Counted from the first letter of the stretch, positions 37,540 to 46,643 are shown. The stretch: 64,000 nt of DNA from Carnobacterium inhibens subsp. inhibens DSM 13024 (GCF_000746825.1 NZ_JQIV01000006.1:496001-560000); one strand, 5' to 3'. The notes: generated from the sequence alone by a model not told the origin. A program made the numbers and translations.

Positions 37540-37932
37540 TTACCCTATTCGATTTTGATTAAGAAACGAATTTGCCGTTTTAGCACTTAATCCACTTACC
37601 GCTAGAAATTCATCATGCAAGATTTTTCGTACGTCATCATCTGTCATAACTTTATTTACTTCTTGTTCTCTAGCTTTTTCTTTATTCTCCTGCAGCTCAT
37701 AAATGCGTTTGATACCCGCCATATTGATTCCATCTGATAAATAATCTTTAATCTCAAGAAGAACATCAATATCATTTAAAGAATACATTCGGCGATTTCC
37801 TTCATTCCGCAAAGGATGGATTAGATCCTGTTCTTCATAGTAGCGAATCTGTCGTGCAGTTAAATCTGTTAGTTTCATAACTGTACCAATCGGAAAAACC
37901 GACCTTGAACGTCTAAGTTCTTTCTCACTCAT
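37540..37932 (-). CDS. glnR: MerR-family nitrogen regulator GlnR, copy 2
   Basis: 130 residues. The MerR-type winged HTH (MKLTDLTARQIRYYEEQDLIHPLRNEGNRRMYS) is followed by a helical dimer region and a variable tail. It represses glnRA when feedback-inhibited glutamine synthetase activates it (known for Bacillus and lactobacillales). Almost identical to copy 1 over the first 80 residues, but the C-terminal about 35 residues differ and are longer here (AKTANSFLNQNRIG). In Bacillus this tail autoinhibits GlnR, so the two copies may respond differently (inference). A GlnR box is in its promoter. Confidence 0.92.
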   Translation of the reverse strand: MSEKELRRSRSVFPIGTVMKLTDLTARQIRYYEEQDLIHPLRNEGNRRMYSLNDIDVLLEIKDYLSDGINMAGIKRIYELQENKEKAREQEVNKVMTDDDVRKILHDEFLAVSGLSAKTANSFLNQNRIG

Positions 37933-37959
37933 TTAAGTCCTCCTTTCGATTACTTTTAT

Positions 37960-37988
37960 AGAATAGCAGTCTTTTTTTTCTCTGTCAA
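37960..37988 (-). promoter_or_regulatory. Second candidate promoter of glnR-glnA copy 2
   Basis: TTGACA (37983-37988) and TATTCT (37960-37965) with a 17-base spacer on the minus strand, 28 bases before the glnR start and downstream of the operator-bearing promoter. Confidence 0.5.
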
Positions 37989-37999
37989 CAAAAAAATGC

Positions 38000-38028
38000 A
38001 TCTTATGTCAGAAAATCTAACACGTCAA
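38000..38028 (-). promoter_or_regulatory. GlnR-operated promoter of glnR-glnA copy 2
   Basis: TTGACG (-35, 38023-38028) and TAAGAT (-10, 38000-38005). The 17-base spacer between them is exactly the GlnR operator at 38006-38022, so repressor and polymerase could not bind together. Confidence 0.65.
38006..38022. promoter_or_regulatory. GlnR box
   Basis: TGTCAGAAAATCTAACA fits the GlnR/TnrA consensus TGTNAN7TNACA perfectly. It lies 75 bases upstream of glnR copy 2. Confidence 0.8.
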
Positions 38029-38108
38029 AACGAACGATTCATTTTTTAATCATTCATTTGTTCCGATTAAAAACTCAAAATTGAACTATACCAATTGTAT
38101 TAGAACGA

Positions 38109-38152
38109 AAAAAAAACCCAATGGACAGTAAAATTGTCCATTGGGGTTTTTC
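38109..38152 (-). terminator. Terminator of glnA copy 1
   Basis: AAACCCCAATGGACA pairs with TGTCCATTGGGTTT on the minus strand, followed by TTTTTT. It separates the two glnR-glnA units. Confidence 0.9.
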
Positions 38153-38167
38153 ATTTTGGTCTATTTT

Positions 38168-39502
38168 TTAATATAAGGTTAGATATTTTTCTTTTTCCCA
38201 TTCAGAAACTTGTTCACGATAAGCAGCCCACTCTACATGTTTAGCACTGACAAAACTTCTATAGATATGTTCACCCAAAGCTTCTTGAACGACTTTATCT
38301 TCTTGCAAGTATTTAACAGCATTATGCAAAGTAGATGGAAGATCTTTGATGCCTTTTTTGTATCGTTCTTCTGAAGACATACGATAGATATTGCGATCTA
38401 TTGGTTTAGGTACTTCCATTTCTTTTTTCACTCCATCTAGTCCTGAATACAACAATGTTGCAACGGCTAAATAAGGATTAGCACTAGGATCAACACTCCG
38501 CAATTCAATACGAGTAGAAACTCCTCTTGAGCTTGGAATACGCACAAGTGGTGAGCGATTACGAGCACTCCATGCGATATAAACAGGTGCTTCGTATCCT
38601 GGAATCAATCGTTTATAAGAGTTTACAGTCGGATTACAGATAGCCGTATATCCTAAAGCATGATCCAATATACCTGCTAAGAAATGATAAGCCGTTTTAC
38701 TTAAACCAAGTTCATCTTCTTCATTACAAAGAACATTGCCCTGATTGTTAAATAAAGACATGTTAAAATGCATTCCAGAACCACTTACACCAAACATTGG
38801 TTTAGGCATGAATGTCGCATGCAAACCATGTTTGCGGGCAACTGTTTTTACGATTAGTTTAAACGTTTGGATATTGTCACATGCTTCTATGGCACTTGCA
38901 TATTTCCAGTCTATCTCATGCTGACCGGGAGCTGTTTCATGATGACTAGCTTCAATTTCAAAACCTAATTCTTCTAGTTGCAACACAATATCACGGCGAC
39001 AGTTTTCGCCTAAATCCGTTGGAGCAAAATCGAAATACCCGCCATTATCATTTAATTCAGTCGTTGGTTTTCCATTTTCGTCTAATTTAAATAAGAAAAA
39101 TTCGGGTTCGGGTCCTAAATTAAACTCTGTAAAGCCTTGTTCTTCCATTTGTTTTAGAACACGCTTCAAGTTGTTTCTAGGATCTCCAGCAAATGGTGTA
39201 CCGTCCGGATTATAAATATCACAAATCAGACGAGCAATTTTTCCGTTTTCAGATTCCCAAGGGAAAATTAACCACGTTGATAAATCTGGGCACAAAATCA
39301 TGTCGCTTTCTTCAATTCTTACAAAACCATCAATGGAAGAGCCATCAAACATCATTTTATTGTCCATGACTTTTTCTAGTTGACTAATAGGCACCTCAAC
39401 ATTTTTAATGATTCCATCTATATCCGTAAACATCAATCGTAAATACCGAACATTTTCTTCTTTTGCACTTATTTCGATTTCTTTCCTTGTAAATTTTTTC
39501 AT
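38168..39502 (-). CDS. glnA: Type I glutamine synthetase, copy 1
   Basis: 444 residues, full length, with all catalytic motifs of copy 2: [36 protein letters not shown] and [19 protein letters not shown]. The feedback arginine in [11 protein letters not shown] is kept. Differences from copy 2 are scattered conservative changes over the whole length, which suggests an old duplication followed by purifying selection rather than decay. It follows glnR copy 1 and is the pair that keeps the Bacillus order hflX-ynbB-glnR-glnA. Confidence 0.95.
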   Translation of the reverse strand: MKKFTRKEIEISAKEENVRYLRLMFTDIDGIIKNVEVPISQLEKVMDNKMMFDGSSIDGFVRIEESDMILCPDLSTWLIFPWESENGKIARLICDIYNPDGTPFAGDPRNNLKRVLKQMEEQGFTEFNLGPEPEFFLFKLDENGKPTTELNDNGGYFDFAPTDLGENCRRDIVLQLEELGFEIEASHHETAPGQHEIDWKYASAIEACDNIQTFKLIVKTVARKHGLHATFMPKPMFGVSGSGMHFNMSLFNNQGNVLCNEEDELGLSKTAYHFLAGILDHALGYTAICNPTVNSYKRLIPGYEAPVYIAWSARNRSPLVRIPSSRGVSTRIELRSVDPSANPYLAVATLLYSGLDGVKKEMEVPKPIDRNIYRMSSEERYKKGIKDLPSTLHNAVKYLQEDKVVQEALGEHIYRSFVSAKHVEWAAYREQVSEWEKEKYLTLY

Positions 39503-39573
39503 TTTGTATTTATTTTCTCCCTTTTATTAGACATTTTTTTAGTAATCATTACCTTATTTTAATATAAAAAAGT

Positions 39574-39939
39574 TTAAAAGAAACGCGAAGGGCCTTTTGT
39601 ATCAATTCCTCTTAAAGCTAGAAACTCGTCTTGTAAGATTCGCCGGACGTCATCGTCTGTCAAAGCAGAACGCTCATCGTTTTCCTCTTCATTTTCTTTC
39701 AATTCATAAATACGCTTAATACCTGCCATATTGATTCCTTCGGCTAAGTAATCTTTTATTTCAAGCAGCACGTCTATGTCATTTAACGAGTACATTCTTC
39801 TATTTCCTTCATTCCGTTCAGGACAAATCAGCTTCTGTTCTTCATAATAACGAATTTGACGGGCTGTTAGATCGGTCAAAGTCATTACTGTTCCAATTGG
39901 AAATACAGACATGGAACGCCTTAGCTCTTTCTCGTTCAT
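39574..39939 (-). CDS. glnR: MerR-family nitrogen regulator GlnR, copy 1
   Basis: 121 residues from ATG 39939, which has GGGAGG 6 bases upstream; the longer open frame has no ribosome site. The MerR HTH is TLTDLTARQIRYYEEQKLICPERNEGNRRMYS. The C-terminal tail is short and ends GPSRFF, unlike that of copy 2. By synteny (ynbB upstream, glnA downstream) this is the ancestral GlnR. Its promoter carries a near-consensus GlnR site. Confidence 0.93.
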   Translation of the reverse strand: MNEKELRRSMSVFPIGTVMTLTDLTARQIRYYEEQKLICPERNEGNRRMYSLNDIDVLLEIKDYLAEGINMAGIKRIYELKENEEENDERSALTDDDVRRILQDEFLALRGIDTKGPSRFF

Positions 39940-39967
39940 GAGGGTCCTCCCATCCAGCTCTATTACT

Positions 39968-40006
39968 ACAGTAACAAGGTCAATTAAAATTGTCAAAAAT
40001 CTTACA
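39968..40006 (-). promoter_or_regulatory. Promoter of glnR-glnA copy 1 with GlnR-like operator
   Basis: TTGACA (39991-39996) and TACTGT (39968-39973), 17 bases apart on the minus strand. Overlapping the -35 is TGTCAAAAATCTTACA (39991-40006), a GlnR-like site with a 6-base instead of 7-base centre. The inverted TTACTGTAGTAA over the -10 may be a second operator. Confidence 0.6.
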
Positions 40007-40059
40007 TCATTTAGTGAATATTCTAATGTGCTTCACTGCACAGCTGGTTTTCTTTTTTT

Positions 40060-41316
40060 CTATCCTTGAAAAAACAGTTCTTCTACAGCTGAACTCACTG
40101 CTAACTTAACATGCTCATACGTTAGCCCGCCTTGAACATACAGCGTGTATGGGGGACGGATCGGACCATCTGCTGTTAATTCCATGCTGGAACCTTGTAT
40201 AAATGTTCCTGCCGCCATAATCACATCATCTTCATAACCAGGCATGTAAGCACCTATTGGAGAAACATGTGCATTAATTGGAGAATATTTTTGGATCGTT
40301 TGTGCAAATTTAATCATTTTTTCTTTATCATTCAAAGAAATCATTTGAATAAGGTCTGTTCGCTCATCATCCCACTTGGGTGTACTTTCTATGCCACAAG
40401 CTTCTAAAAGAGCAGCTGTGTATACAGCGCCTTTTACTGCTTCTCCAACCGTATGCGGAGACATGAAAAAGCCCTGATACATTTCTTGAAGGCTGTATAA
40501 AGAAGCACCTGCCTCTCTTCCTATTCCTGGTGTTGTTAACCGGTAGCCGCAAGCTTCAATCAATTCTAATTTCCCAACAATGTAACCACCTGTTTTAGCC
40601 AATCCGCCACCTGGATTTTTGATTAATGATCCTGCCATCAAATCCGCCCCAACTTCAATCGGTTCTTGTTCTTCAACAAACTCGCCATAACAATTATCGA
40701 CAAAAATGATGACCTCAGGATTGACTGCTTTGACAAATTGAATCATTTCTTTTATTTGACGAATCGTAAATGAAGGTCTGCTTGCGTATCCTCTAGAACG
40801 TTGGATAGCGACCATTTTAGTTTTTGCCGTCATTTTTTCTTTTATGGCATCAAAATCTGGTTTTCCGTCTGCCAATAAATCAACTTGATCAAAACCCATT
40901 TGGTATTCTTTAAATGAGCCAATGCCGTTTCCAGTCACTCCAACAATTTCAAGCAACGTGTCATAAGGAGCACCAGAGATGTACAATAAATCATCTCCAG
41001 GGCGCATAACACCAAATAAGGCTGTTGAGATAGCATGTGTTCCAGAAATAATTTGAGGGCGGACTAATCCTGCTTCTGCTCCAAAAACTTCTGCATATAC
41101 TTCTTCTAATGTATCTCTCCCGAAATCATCGTATCCGTATCCAGTCGTAGGATTAAAATGTTGTTCCGTAACTTTTTTATTTCTAAAGCTTTGCATGACC
41201 TTATTTTGATTGAATAAGGCTATTTCATGTATGCGGTCATGAATCGGTTTTATTTTTTCTTCCACTACTTTTATTTTTTCAATTAATTCTGGTGCATAAT
41301 GACTGTTCCAACTCAT
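40060..41316 (-). CDS. ynbB: PLP-dependent methionine gamma-lyase-like protein (aluminium resistance family)
   Basis: 418 residues, a fold-type I PLP enzyme of the YnbB family. The PLP lysine is in AGSLIKNPGGGLAKTGGYIVG; GYGYDDFGRDTLEEVYAEVFGAEAGLVRPQ is the family N-terminal signature. The family is annotated from aluminium-tolerance work, and its true substrate is uncertain. ATG 41316 follows GGAGAG; an ATG at 41340 lies inside hflX without a clear site. Located between hflX and glnR, as in Bacillus. Confidence 0.85.
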   Translation of the reverse strand: MSWNSHYAPELIEKIKVVEEKIKPIHDRIHEIALFNQNKVMQSFRNKKVTEQHFNPTTGYGYDDFGRDTLEEVYAEVFGAEAGLVRPQIISGTHAISTALFGVMRPGDDLLYISGAPYDTLLEIVGVTGNGIGSFKEYQMGFDQVDLLADGKPDFDAIKEKMTAKTKMVAIQRSRGYASRPSFTIRQIKEMIQFVKAVNPEVIIFVDNCYGEFVEEQEPIEVGADLMAGSLIKNPGGGLAKTGGYIVGKLELIEACGYRLTTPGIGREAGASLYSLQEMYQGFFMSPHTVGEAVKGAVYTAALLEACGIESTPKWDDERTDLIQMISLNDKEKMIKFAQTIQKYSPINAHVSPIGAYMPGYEDDVIMAAGTFIQGSSMELTADGPIRPPYTLYVQGGLTYEHVKLAVSSAVEELFFQG

Positions 41317-42575
41317 GACGTTTGATTCTCTCCATTCCATTTAGACTCTGCTTTCGCGTAGCCTTTAACAATATAAACATTTTTTTCTTCATCGTATTCT
41401 TCTGAGATCACTAATGTTTCTCTTTTCAAGCGCACCAATTTTTCTCCTTGATCTACGTTGATTTCAAGACGATAAGAAACCATCAATTCCTTCATTTTAT
41501 CCATGATAACGGACAGTAAGTGATCAATGTCTTCAGGATCATTCGCTGAAATCACCACATTAGGAAAAAGAGAGGGGTAAAAAGCATCTTCGACTAGATC
41601 TTTTTTATTATATACCGTTAACATCGGTATTTTTGCCATGTCCAGTTCTTTCAACAATTGCATAACCGTTTGTTCATGTCCTGACAAGTTCTCCGCAGAA
41701 GCATCAACGACATGCAAGAGAAGATCAACACCTTTTGTTTCTTCTAGGGTCGATTTGAACGATTCAATTAATTGTGTAGGCAAATCTTGTATAAAACCAA
41801 CGGTATCGGTAAGCGTCACTGTCATTCCGCTAGGCAGCAGCAATTGACGCGTCAAAGGATCTAGTGTTGCAAATAATTGATTTTCTTCATACGTATCTGC
41901 TTGAGTTAACTTATTTAATAACGTTGATTTCCCAGCATTTGTATATCCCATTAAACCAATTTGAAACGTGCCGCTTTCTTTACGTTGTTCACGAGTTCGA
42001 CTGCGGTGCTTTTCTGTTTCTGTTAAATCACGTTTAATATCTGTGATTTGATCACGGATGTGTCGACGATCGGTTTCTAATTTTGTTTCCCCTGGACCAC
42101 GTGTTCCAATCCCCCCACCTAGTCGAGACAAGTTAACCCCTTGACCAGCTAAACGAGGTAGTAAATACTGCAACTGAGCTAATTCAACTTGTAATTTACC
42201 TTCTTTACTTTTAGCACGCATGGCAAAGATGTCTAAAATCAATTGGATTCGGTCAATGACTTTCACTTCATCCATTAAAACTTTTTGAATATTTCTTGTT
42301 TGTCCAGGTGTCAGCCCTTGGTTGAAAATAACTGTATCTGCTTCTAACTCATCTACTAAAGCAACCAATTCTTCCATCTTGCCTTTACCTAAAAAGGTAC
42401 GTGAATCTACTCGTTCTCTTTTTTGAGTTAGTTCTCCAACTACTTCACCTAGAGCCGTTTCCGTCAATTGTTCTAATTCTCTCAAAGAATATTCAAAATC
42501 CAGGTTACTTTCATTAGTTTGAACTCCTACAAGGATAACGCGTTCGACTGTTTCAGCGGTTTCTTTTGTTTCCAT
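41313..42575 (-). CDS. hflX: Ribosome-associated GTPase HflX
   Basis: 420 residues. The N-terminal glycine-rich HflX domain (SRLGGGIGTRGPGETKLETDRR) is followed by a Ras-like G domain with GYTNAGKSTL, DTVGFIQDLP and NKKD. It rescues or splits stalled ribosomes. ATG 42575 is preceded by AAGGTG; GTG 42584 is an alternative. Downstream of miaA, as widely conserved. Confidence 0.94.
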   Translation of the reverse strand: METKETAETVERVILVGVQTNESNLDFEYSLRELEQLTETALGEVVGELTQKRERVDSRTFLGKGKMEELVALVDELEADTVIFNQGLTPGQTRNIQKVLMDEVKVIDRIQLILDIFAMRAKSKEGKLQVELAQLQYLLPRLAGQGVNLSRLGGGIGTRGPGETKLETDRRHIRDQITDIKRDLTETEKHRSRTREQRKESGTFQIGLMGYTNAGKSTLLNKLTQADTYEENQLFATLDPLTRQLLLPSGMTVTLTDTVGFIQDLPTQLIESFKSTLEETKGVDLLLHVVDASAENLSGHEQTVMQLLKELDMAKIPMLTVYNKKDLVEDAFYPSLFPNVVISANDPEDIDHLLSVIMDKMKELMVSYRLEINVDQGEKLVRLKRETLVISEEYDEEKNVYIVKGYAKAESKWNGENQTS

Positions 42576-42618
42576 TACGTTCACCTTCTATTCTAGTATT
42601 TTAAACACATTGTCCACA

Positions 42619-43557
42619 CTATTTTTTTAAAAATGCTCGGACTTCTTCTACTACTTGTTGTTCTTTCTCAGGATGACTCACTAAATCAACCCACTCCACA
42701 TTTTCCAATCGGTTTTTAAACCAAGTAAGCTGGCGTTTAGCATACCGTCTTGAATTTTGCTGGATGGCCTCTTTTGCTTCTTGTAAGGTAATCTTATTTT
42801 CAAGATATGGAAACAATTCTTTATAACCGATTCCTTTTGCGGCTTGTGCATCGGGCAATTGTTGTTCATATAACCATTTTACTTCTTCAATCAAACCCTT
42901 TTCAAACATTTGCTCTACACGAAGGTTGATTCGACTATATAACTCTTCTCGATCAGTTGTTAGACCAATAATTTTCGCATCATAAAGGAGCTCTTTTTCC
43001 TTACGCTCACTTTGATAACTAGAAAAAAGTTGACCGGTCACCTGATACACTTCAAGCGCTCGGATAATACGTCTGCGATTATTAAAATGAATTTTTTCTG
43101 CAGCAGCTGAATCTACTTGATTTAATTGTTCCCACAAATAGCGATTTCCTTTTTCTACGGCTATCGCTTCTTGTGCTTCACGAAAAGCCTCATCATTTTC
43201 TCCGCTTCCACCAAACGTCACATCATACAATAAAGATTCGATGTATAACCCTGTACCCCCTACAATAATTGGTACTTTCCCTTTAACTGAAATATCTTCA
43301 ATTAAAGACCGAGCTCTCTTTTGGAAATCAGAAACAGCATAAGGAGTCGTTACATCCACTTCATCAATGAGATGATGCGGTATTTCTCCTTGTTCTTCCT
43401 TAGATACTTTAGCTGTTCCAATAGTTAGATTGCGATAAATTTGCATAGAATCTCCACTGATAATTTCTCCATTTAATTCCCGCGCTAAGGAGAGACTTAA
43501 ACTTGTTTTCCCAACAGCTGTTGGTCCTACAATGATAATAATTTTTTTCTTTTCCAC
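42619..43557 (-). CDS. miaA: tRNA dimethylallyltransferase
   Basis: Adds an isopentenyl group to A37 of tRNAs reading UNN codons. 312 residues with the P-loop GPTAVGKTSLSLSLA, the GDSMQIYRNLTIGTAK motif and VVGGTGLYIESLLY-type substrate channel. GTG 43557 is chosen because AAGGAG sits 6 bases before it; an ATG at 43572 overlaps that site. The upstream GDPD gene's stop lies in the ribosome-binding region, so translation may be coupled. Confidence 0.94.
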   Translation of the reverse strand: MEKKKIIIIVGPTAVGKTSLSLSLARELNGEIISGDSMQIYRNLTIGTAKVSKEEQGEIPHHLIDEVDVTTPYAVSDFQKRARSLIEDISVKGKVPIIVGGTGLYIESLLYDVTFGGSGENDEAFREAQEAIAVEKGNRYLWEQLNQVDSAAAEKIHFNNRRRIIRALEVYQVTGQLFSSYQSERKEKELLYDAKIIGLTTDREELYSRINLRVEQMFEKGLIEEVKWLYEQQLPDAQAAKGIGYKELFPYLENKITLQEAKEAIQQNSRRYAKRQLTWFKNRLENVEWVDLVSHPEKEQQVVEEVRAFLKK

Positions 43558-43558
43558 C

Positions 43559-44296
43559 TTATTCTCCTTCATACTGCCATTTATTTCTTATGTGAAGAGC
43601 TCTCTCAGGATAATCTGTGATAATACCTGCTACTTGTTTTTGTAAACAATATTGGATGTCCTCATTCTTATTAACTGTCCAAATGCGTACTGGAATTTCG
43701 GAGTTACGAATACCTTTAAACCAGCTTAGTTTCGGATGCCACATTCTAACAGGAATAGTTGGACTTAGAGAAGTAACATTTTCACCATTATTTTCAAATA
43801 GTAACGCTATTTTACAAGTAGGATCTACTTCTTTGAGTTGAACTAATGTTTCATAGTTAAAACTGGAATATTCTACACTAAATGACCAATCCTTTTCAGT
43901 TACAAAAGCCCATACTTTTTCTACGATTCCTGGGTAAGAATAATTATCTGTTTTTAATTCGATATTTACAAGGCCTTGATAGTCTACTTCTTCAAGTAAA
44001 TTAAAAACTTCTTGAAGTGTTGGAATACAGCAATGACTGAATTCAGGAGAATACCAACTTCCGGCATCTAGTTGTTTTAGTTCGGTTAATGTTAAATTTT
44101 GAACGTTTCCTTTTCCATTCGTTGTCCGTTCTACTGATTCATCATGGATAACAATTAGTTCATTGTCTAAACTTAAATGAATATCTAGCTCAATGCCATC
44201 GCTTCCCACTCGAACAGCTTCTCGAAATGCTTCTAATGTGTTCTCTGGATGTGTGCCTTTACTTCCTCGGTGAGCAATAATCTTTGTACGGTCCAT
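43559..44296 (-). CDS. Glycerophosphodiester phosphodiesterase
   Basis: 245 residues, cytoplasmic (no signal peptide). The GDPD TIM-barrel signature is AHRGSKGTHPENTLEAFREAV with the metal ligands in IELDIHLSLDNELIVIHDE. It splits glycerophosphodiesters into glycerol-3-phosphate and an alcohol. It leads the miaA-hflX-ynbB gene string. Confidence 0.92.
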   Translation of the reverse strand: MDRTKIIAHRGSKGTHPENTLEAFREAVRVGSDGIELDIHLSLDNELIVIHDESVERTTNGKGNVQNLTLTELKQLDAGSWYSPEFSHCCIPTLQEVFNLLEEVDYQGLVNIELKTDNYSYPGIVEKVWAFVTEKDWSFSVEYSSFNYETLVQLKEVDPTCKIALLFENNGENVTSLSPTIPVRMWHPKLSWFKGIRNSEIPVRIWTVNKNEDIQYCLQKQVAGIITDYPERALHIRNKWQYEGE

Positions 44297-44443
44297 AACT
44301 TACAATCCCTCCATCGCTTACATTCCTAATAATTATAGCATATTTCTATAATAAGCCCTATAGTCAGCTTTCTTCTCACATGAAACTGTCGTCTTTTCTC
44401 AAAAAGTAACGTACAATAGAAACTGTAGTAAGGAGGCAGGTAA

Positions 44444-44674
44444 ATGTATTTAACCATCGAAGAAACCGCAGACTATTTAGAACTTTCAACGACTGATATT
44501 GTACGTCTTATTCGTGAAAAACAGATTCGTACTTTATCTGATGGCGAAACTATCTTGATTTATAAAGAACAATTCAATTTGTATTTGCGCGAAATTGAAA
44601 AATACAAAAAAGAATTACAAGAGTATTTAGATGAACCCATTCCAGAGGATATTGATATAAAGGATGAAGATTAA
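44444..44674 (+). CDS. Excisionase-family HTH DNA-binding protein
   Basis: 76 residues. The helix-turn-helix MYLTIEETADYLELSTTDIVRLIREKQIRTL resembles the HTH_17 excisionase fold, and the tail is acidic and coiled-coil-like. Strong ribosome site (AAGGAGG). No integrase or attachment site is nearby, so it is probably a small regulator, not a recombination factor. Its own terminator follows. Confidence 0.8.
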   Translation: MYLTIEETADYLELSTTDIVRLIREKQIRTLSDGETILIYKEQFNLYLREIEKYKKELQEYLDEPIPEDIDIKDED

Positions 44675-44676
44675 CA

Positions 44677-44736
44677 TAAAACAAGCTTAAGAGAAGTAGA
44701 CCAAATGGCTATTTCTTGAGCTTGTTTTATTTTTTT
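44677..44736 (+). terminator. Terminator of the excisionase-like gene
   Basis: AAAACAAGCTTAAGAGAAGTAG pairs closely (one bulge) with the segment 44709-44728, followed by ATTTTTTT. Confidence 0.8.
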
Positions 44737-44748
44737 CTTATTATTTTC

Positions 44749-44777
44749 TTTACTAAAGGAACGTATGTTCGTATAAT
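44749..44777 (+). promoter_or_regulatory. SOS-controlled promoter with LexA box
   Basis: TTTACT (-35, 44749-44754) and TATAAT (-10, 44772-44777), 17 bases apart. GGAACGTATGTTCG at 44758-44771 fills the spacer and matches the Gram-positive LexA/DinR box CGAACN4GTTCG at all but the first base. It lies 40 bases before the Y-family polymerase start. Confidence 0.8.
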
Positions 44778-44811
44778 AAGGGTAAGCTTATACGAAAGGA
44801 TGCCGTTTGGT

Positions 44812-46086
44812 ATGATCAAAATGAATTACTCAAAGGAACCTAGAAGAGATATCTTATGCATTGATGTGACCTCTTTTTTTGCTTCTGTCGAGTCCGTTAG
44901 ACTTGGCCTCCACCCTTTAGCTTCATATGTTGTTGTGATGAGTAAAGCTGATCAAGATGGCGGACTAGTTTTAGCTGCTGCTCCTAGAGTAAAGAAAGAA
45001 TATGGTATTAAAACAGGATCAAGACGATATGAGATTCCTAAACATTCCTTTATTCAGATCGTTGAACCTCACATGACTTTGTATTTAAAAGTCAATGCTA
45101 TGATTAACGCTATCTTTTTGGAATTCGTAGCAGAAACAGATTTGCATCTTTATAGTATTGATGAGTCTTTTTTAGATGTCACCGCTTCGCATGCCTTATA
45201 TGGTTCTACAAAAGAGATTGCTTTAAAGATCCAAATGACGATCTGGCAACGACTTCGTTTGTTTGTGACGATTGGCATCGGAGATAATCCGCTCATGGCA
45301 AAATTAGCCTTAGATAATGCTGCAAAAAAAGAAAAAAACGGCATTGCAGAATGGCATTATAAAGATGTTCCCGAAACCCTTTGGAAAATTCAACCTATTA
45401 CAGAAATGTGGGGTATTGGATCGCGCACGGATTCAAATCTTTACCGTTTGGGGATTGATTCTGTTTATGACCTTTCACAATACTCTGTTCATTCCTTAAA
45501 AAAAATACATGGAACTATTGGAGAACAACTTTTTTATCATGCTCATGGTATTGATCAAAGTATTATCTCTCAGAAATACACTCCTCTATCTCGTTCATTT
45601 GGCAAGAGTCAAATATTAGATCGTGATTACATAGATGCATACGAAATTGAAGTAGTTATTCGAGAAATGGCTGATCAAGTAGCTGCTCGCCTGAGAAACC
45701 ATCATGCTCAAACGGGTATGATCCATTTAACGATTCGTTTTTCTGGAGAAATTCTGGATAAAGGGTTCAATCAGCAACTAAAAATTTTCCCTACTTCTTC
45801 CAGTCAAAAAATCATTGAGACGTGTTTATTTCTTTTTAGAAAACACTACAATAATGAACCTGTTCGTCAATTAGCCATTAGTTGCGGAAAAATACACTAC
45901 CAATCAGATTTACAATTGGATTTATTCGAATCAGCTGAACAGACCATTAGCCGTGAAGAACTAGAAAAAGTGATTGATCGCATTCGGTTTAAGTATGGTT
46001 ACACTTCCCTTGTACATGCTAGTAGTTTAACCTCAGGAGGAACAGCTATTAAACGCAGTGGCTTAGTCAGCGGACACCAGGGTTAA
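44812..46086 (+). CDS. Y-family DNA polymerase (UvrX/UmuC type)
   Basis: 424 residues from ATG 44812, which follows GAAAGGA; upstream frame continuation runs through the promoter. Catalytic carboxylates lie in LCIDVTSFFASVES and YSIDESFLDV, with the little-finger region near residues 240-350. This is the UvrX/YqjW-like branch of error-prone polymerases common in Firmicutes and their mobile elements, expected to do translesion synthesis after DNA damage. The LexA box supports SOS control. Confidence 0.9.
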   Translation: MIKMNYSKEPRRDILCIDVTSFFASVESVRLGLHPLASYVVVMSKADQDGGLVLAAAPRVKKEYGIKTGSRRYEIPKHSFIQIVEPHMTLYLKVNAMINAIFLEFVAETDLHLYSIDESFLDVTASHALYGSTKEIALKIQMTIWQRLRLFVTIGIGDNPLMAKLALDNAAKKEKNGIAEWHYKDVPETLWKIQPITEMWGIGSRTDSNLYRLGIDSVYDLSQYSVHSLKKIHGTIGEQLFYHAHGIDQSIISQKYTPLSRSFGKSQILDRDYIDAYEIEVVIREMADQVAARLRNHHAQTGMIHLTIRFSGEILDKGFNQQLKIFPTSSSQKIIETCLFLFRKHYNNEPVRQLAISCGKIHYQSDLQLDLFESAEQTISREELEKVIDRIRFKYGYTSLVHASSLTSGGTAIKRSGLVSGHQG

Positions 46087-46099
46087 GTCATATTATAAG

Positions 46100-46136
46100 A
46101 AAAAGAGTTGAGACAAAATGTCTCAACTCTTTTTTA
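46100..46136. terminator. Bidirectional terminator
   Basis: AAAAGAGTTGAGACA pairs with TGTCTCAACTCTTTT, a perfect stem with an AA loop, between the convergent polymerase and rhodanese-like genes. Confidence 0.9.
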
Positions 46137-46140
46137 CTCA

Positions 46141-46536
46141 TTAATGAGCTGTTTTAGTTTTTCCAGTCCAATCACGGTATCCACCTTTAAGGTGATAAAT
46201 ATCTGTATGGCCCTCTTTACGTAAACGAAGCGCAGCACGTAAACTTAGCGCTTTATTATGATCATAAAGATAAATAGGTTGATCTTTTCTTATTTCAACG
46301 CTGCGTGTTTTAAAAGTTGAAAAAGGAATGTTTCTAGCTCCTAAAATGTGCCCTGCATCAAAGTCCTTCTTTTCGCGGACATCAATTAATTGAACTTTAC
46401 GCATTTCTTTTTTAAACTCTTCTTCTGTTAGTTCCACAGATGCGTTTTTACGTTTGAAATAACTGTAAATTTCGTAACCTGCCCATACTATAATAATAAT
46501 CCATAAAACTGCATTAATAATTTGACCTATATTCAC
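46141..46536 (-). CDS. Membrane-anchored rhodanese-like protein, catalytic Cys absent
   Basis: 131 residues from GTG 46536 (AAAGGGG upstream). One N-terminal membrane helix (IINAVLWIIIIVWAGYEIYSYF) is followed by a cytoplasmic rhodanese domain (VQLIDVREKKDFDAGHILGARNIPF). The active-site loop reads IYLYDHNKALSLRAA where a Cys is expected, so sulfurtransferase activity is unlikely. Similar YqhL-like proteins occur in Bacillales. Function unknown. Confidence 0.82.
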   Translation of the reverse strand: MNIGQIINAVLWIIIIVWAGYEIYSYFKRKNASVELTEEEFKKEMRKVQLIDVREKKDFDAGHILGARNIPFSTFKTRSVEIRKDQPIYLYDHNKALSLRAALRLRKEGHTDIYHLKGGYRDWTGKTKTAH

Positions 46537-46643
46537 TTCTTGTGTACCCCTTTCAACTTGTTCTACAGGGATAATTGTACACAAGAATCGTTTGTTTTAC
46601 TAGCTTTTTTTATATAAGACCTTTTCAACTCTCGTTACTGACT

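Noticed and set aside
44444-46086. Remnant of an integrated mobile element (excisionase-like protein beside a UvrX-type polymerase)
   Set aside because: No integrase, attachment-site repeats or phage genes nearby; both genes have ordinary promoters and terminators.
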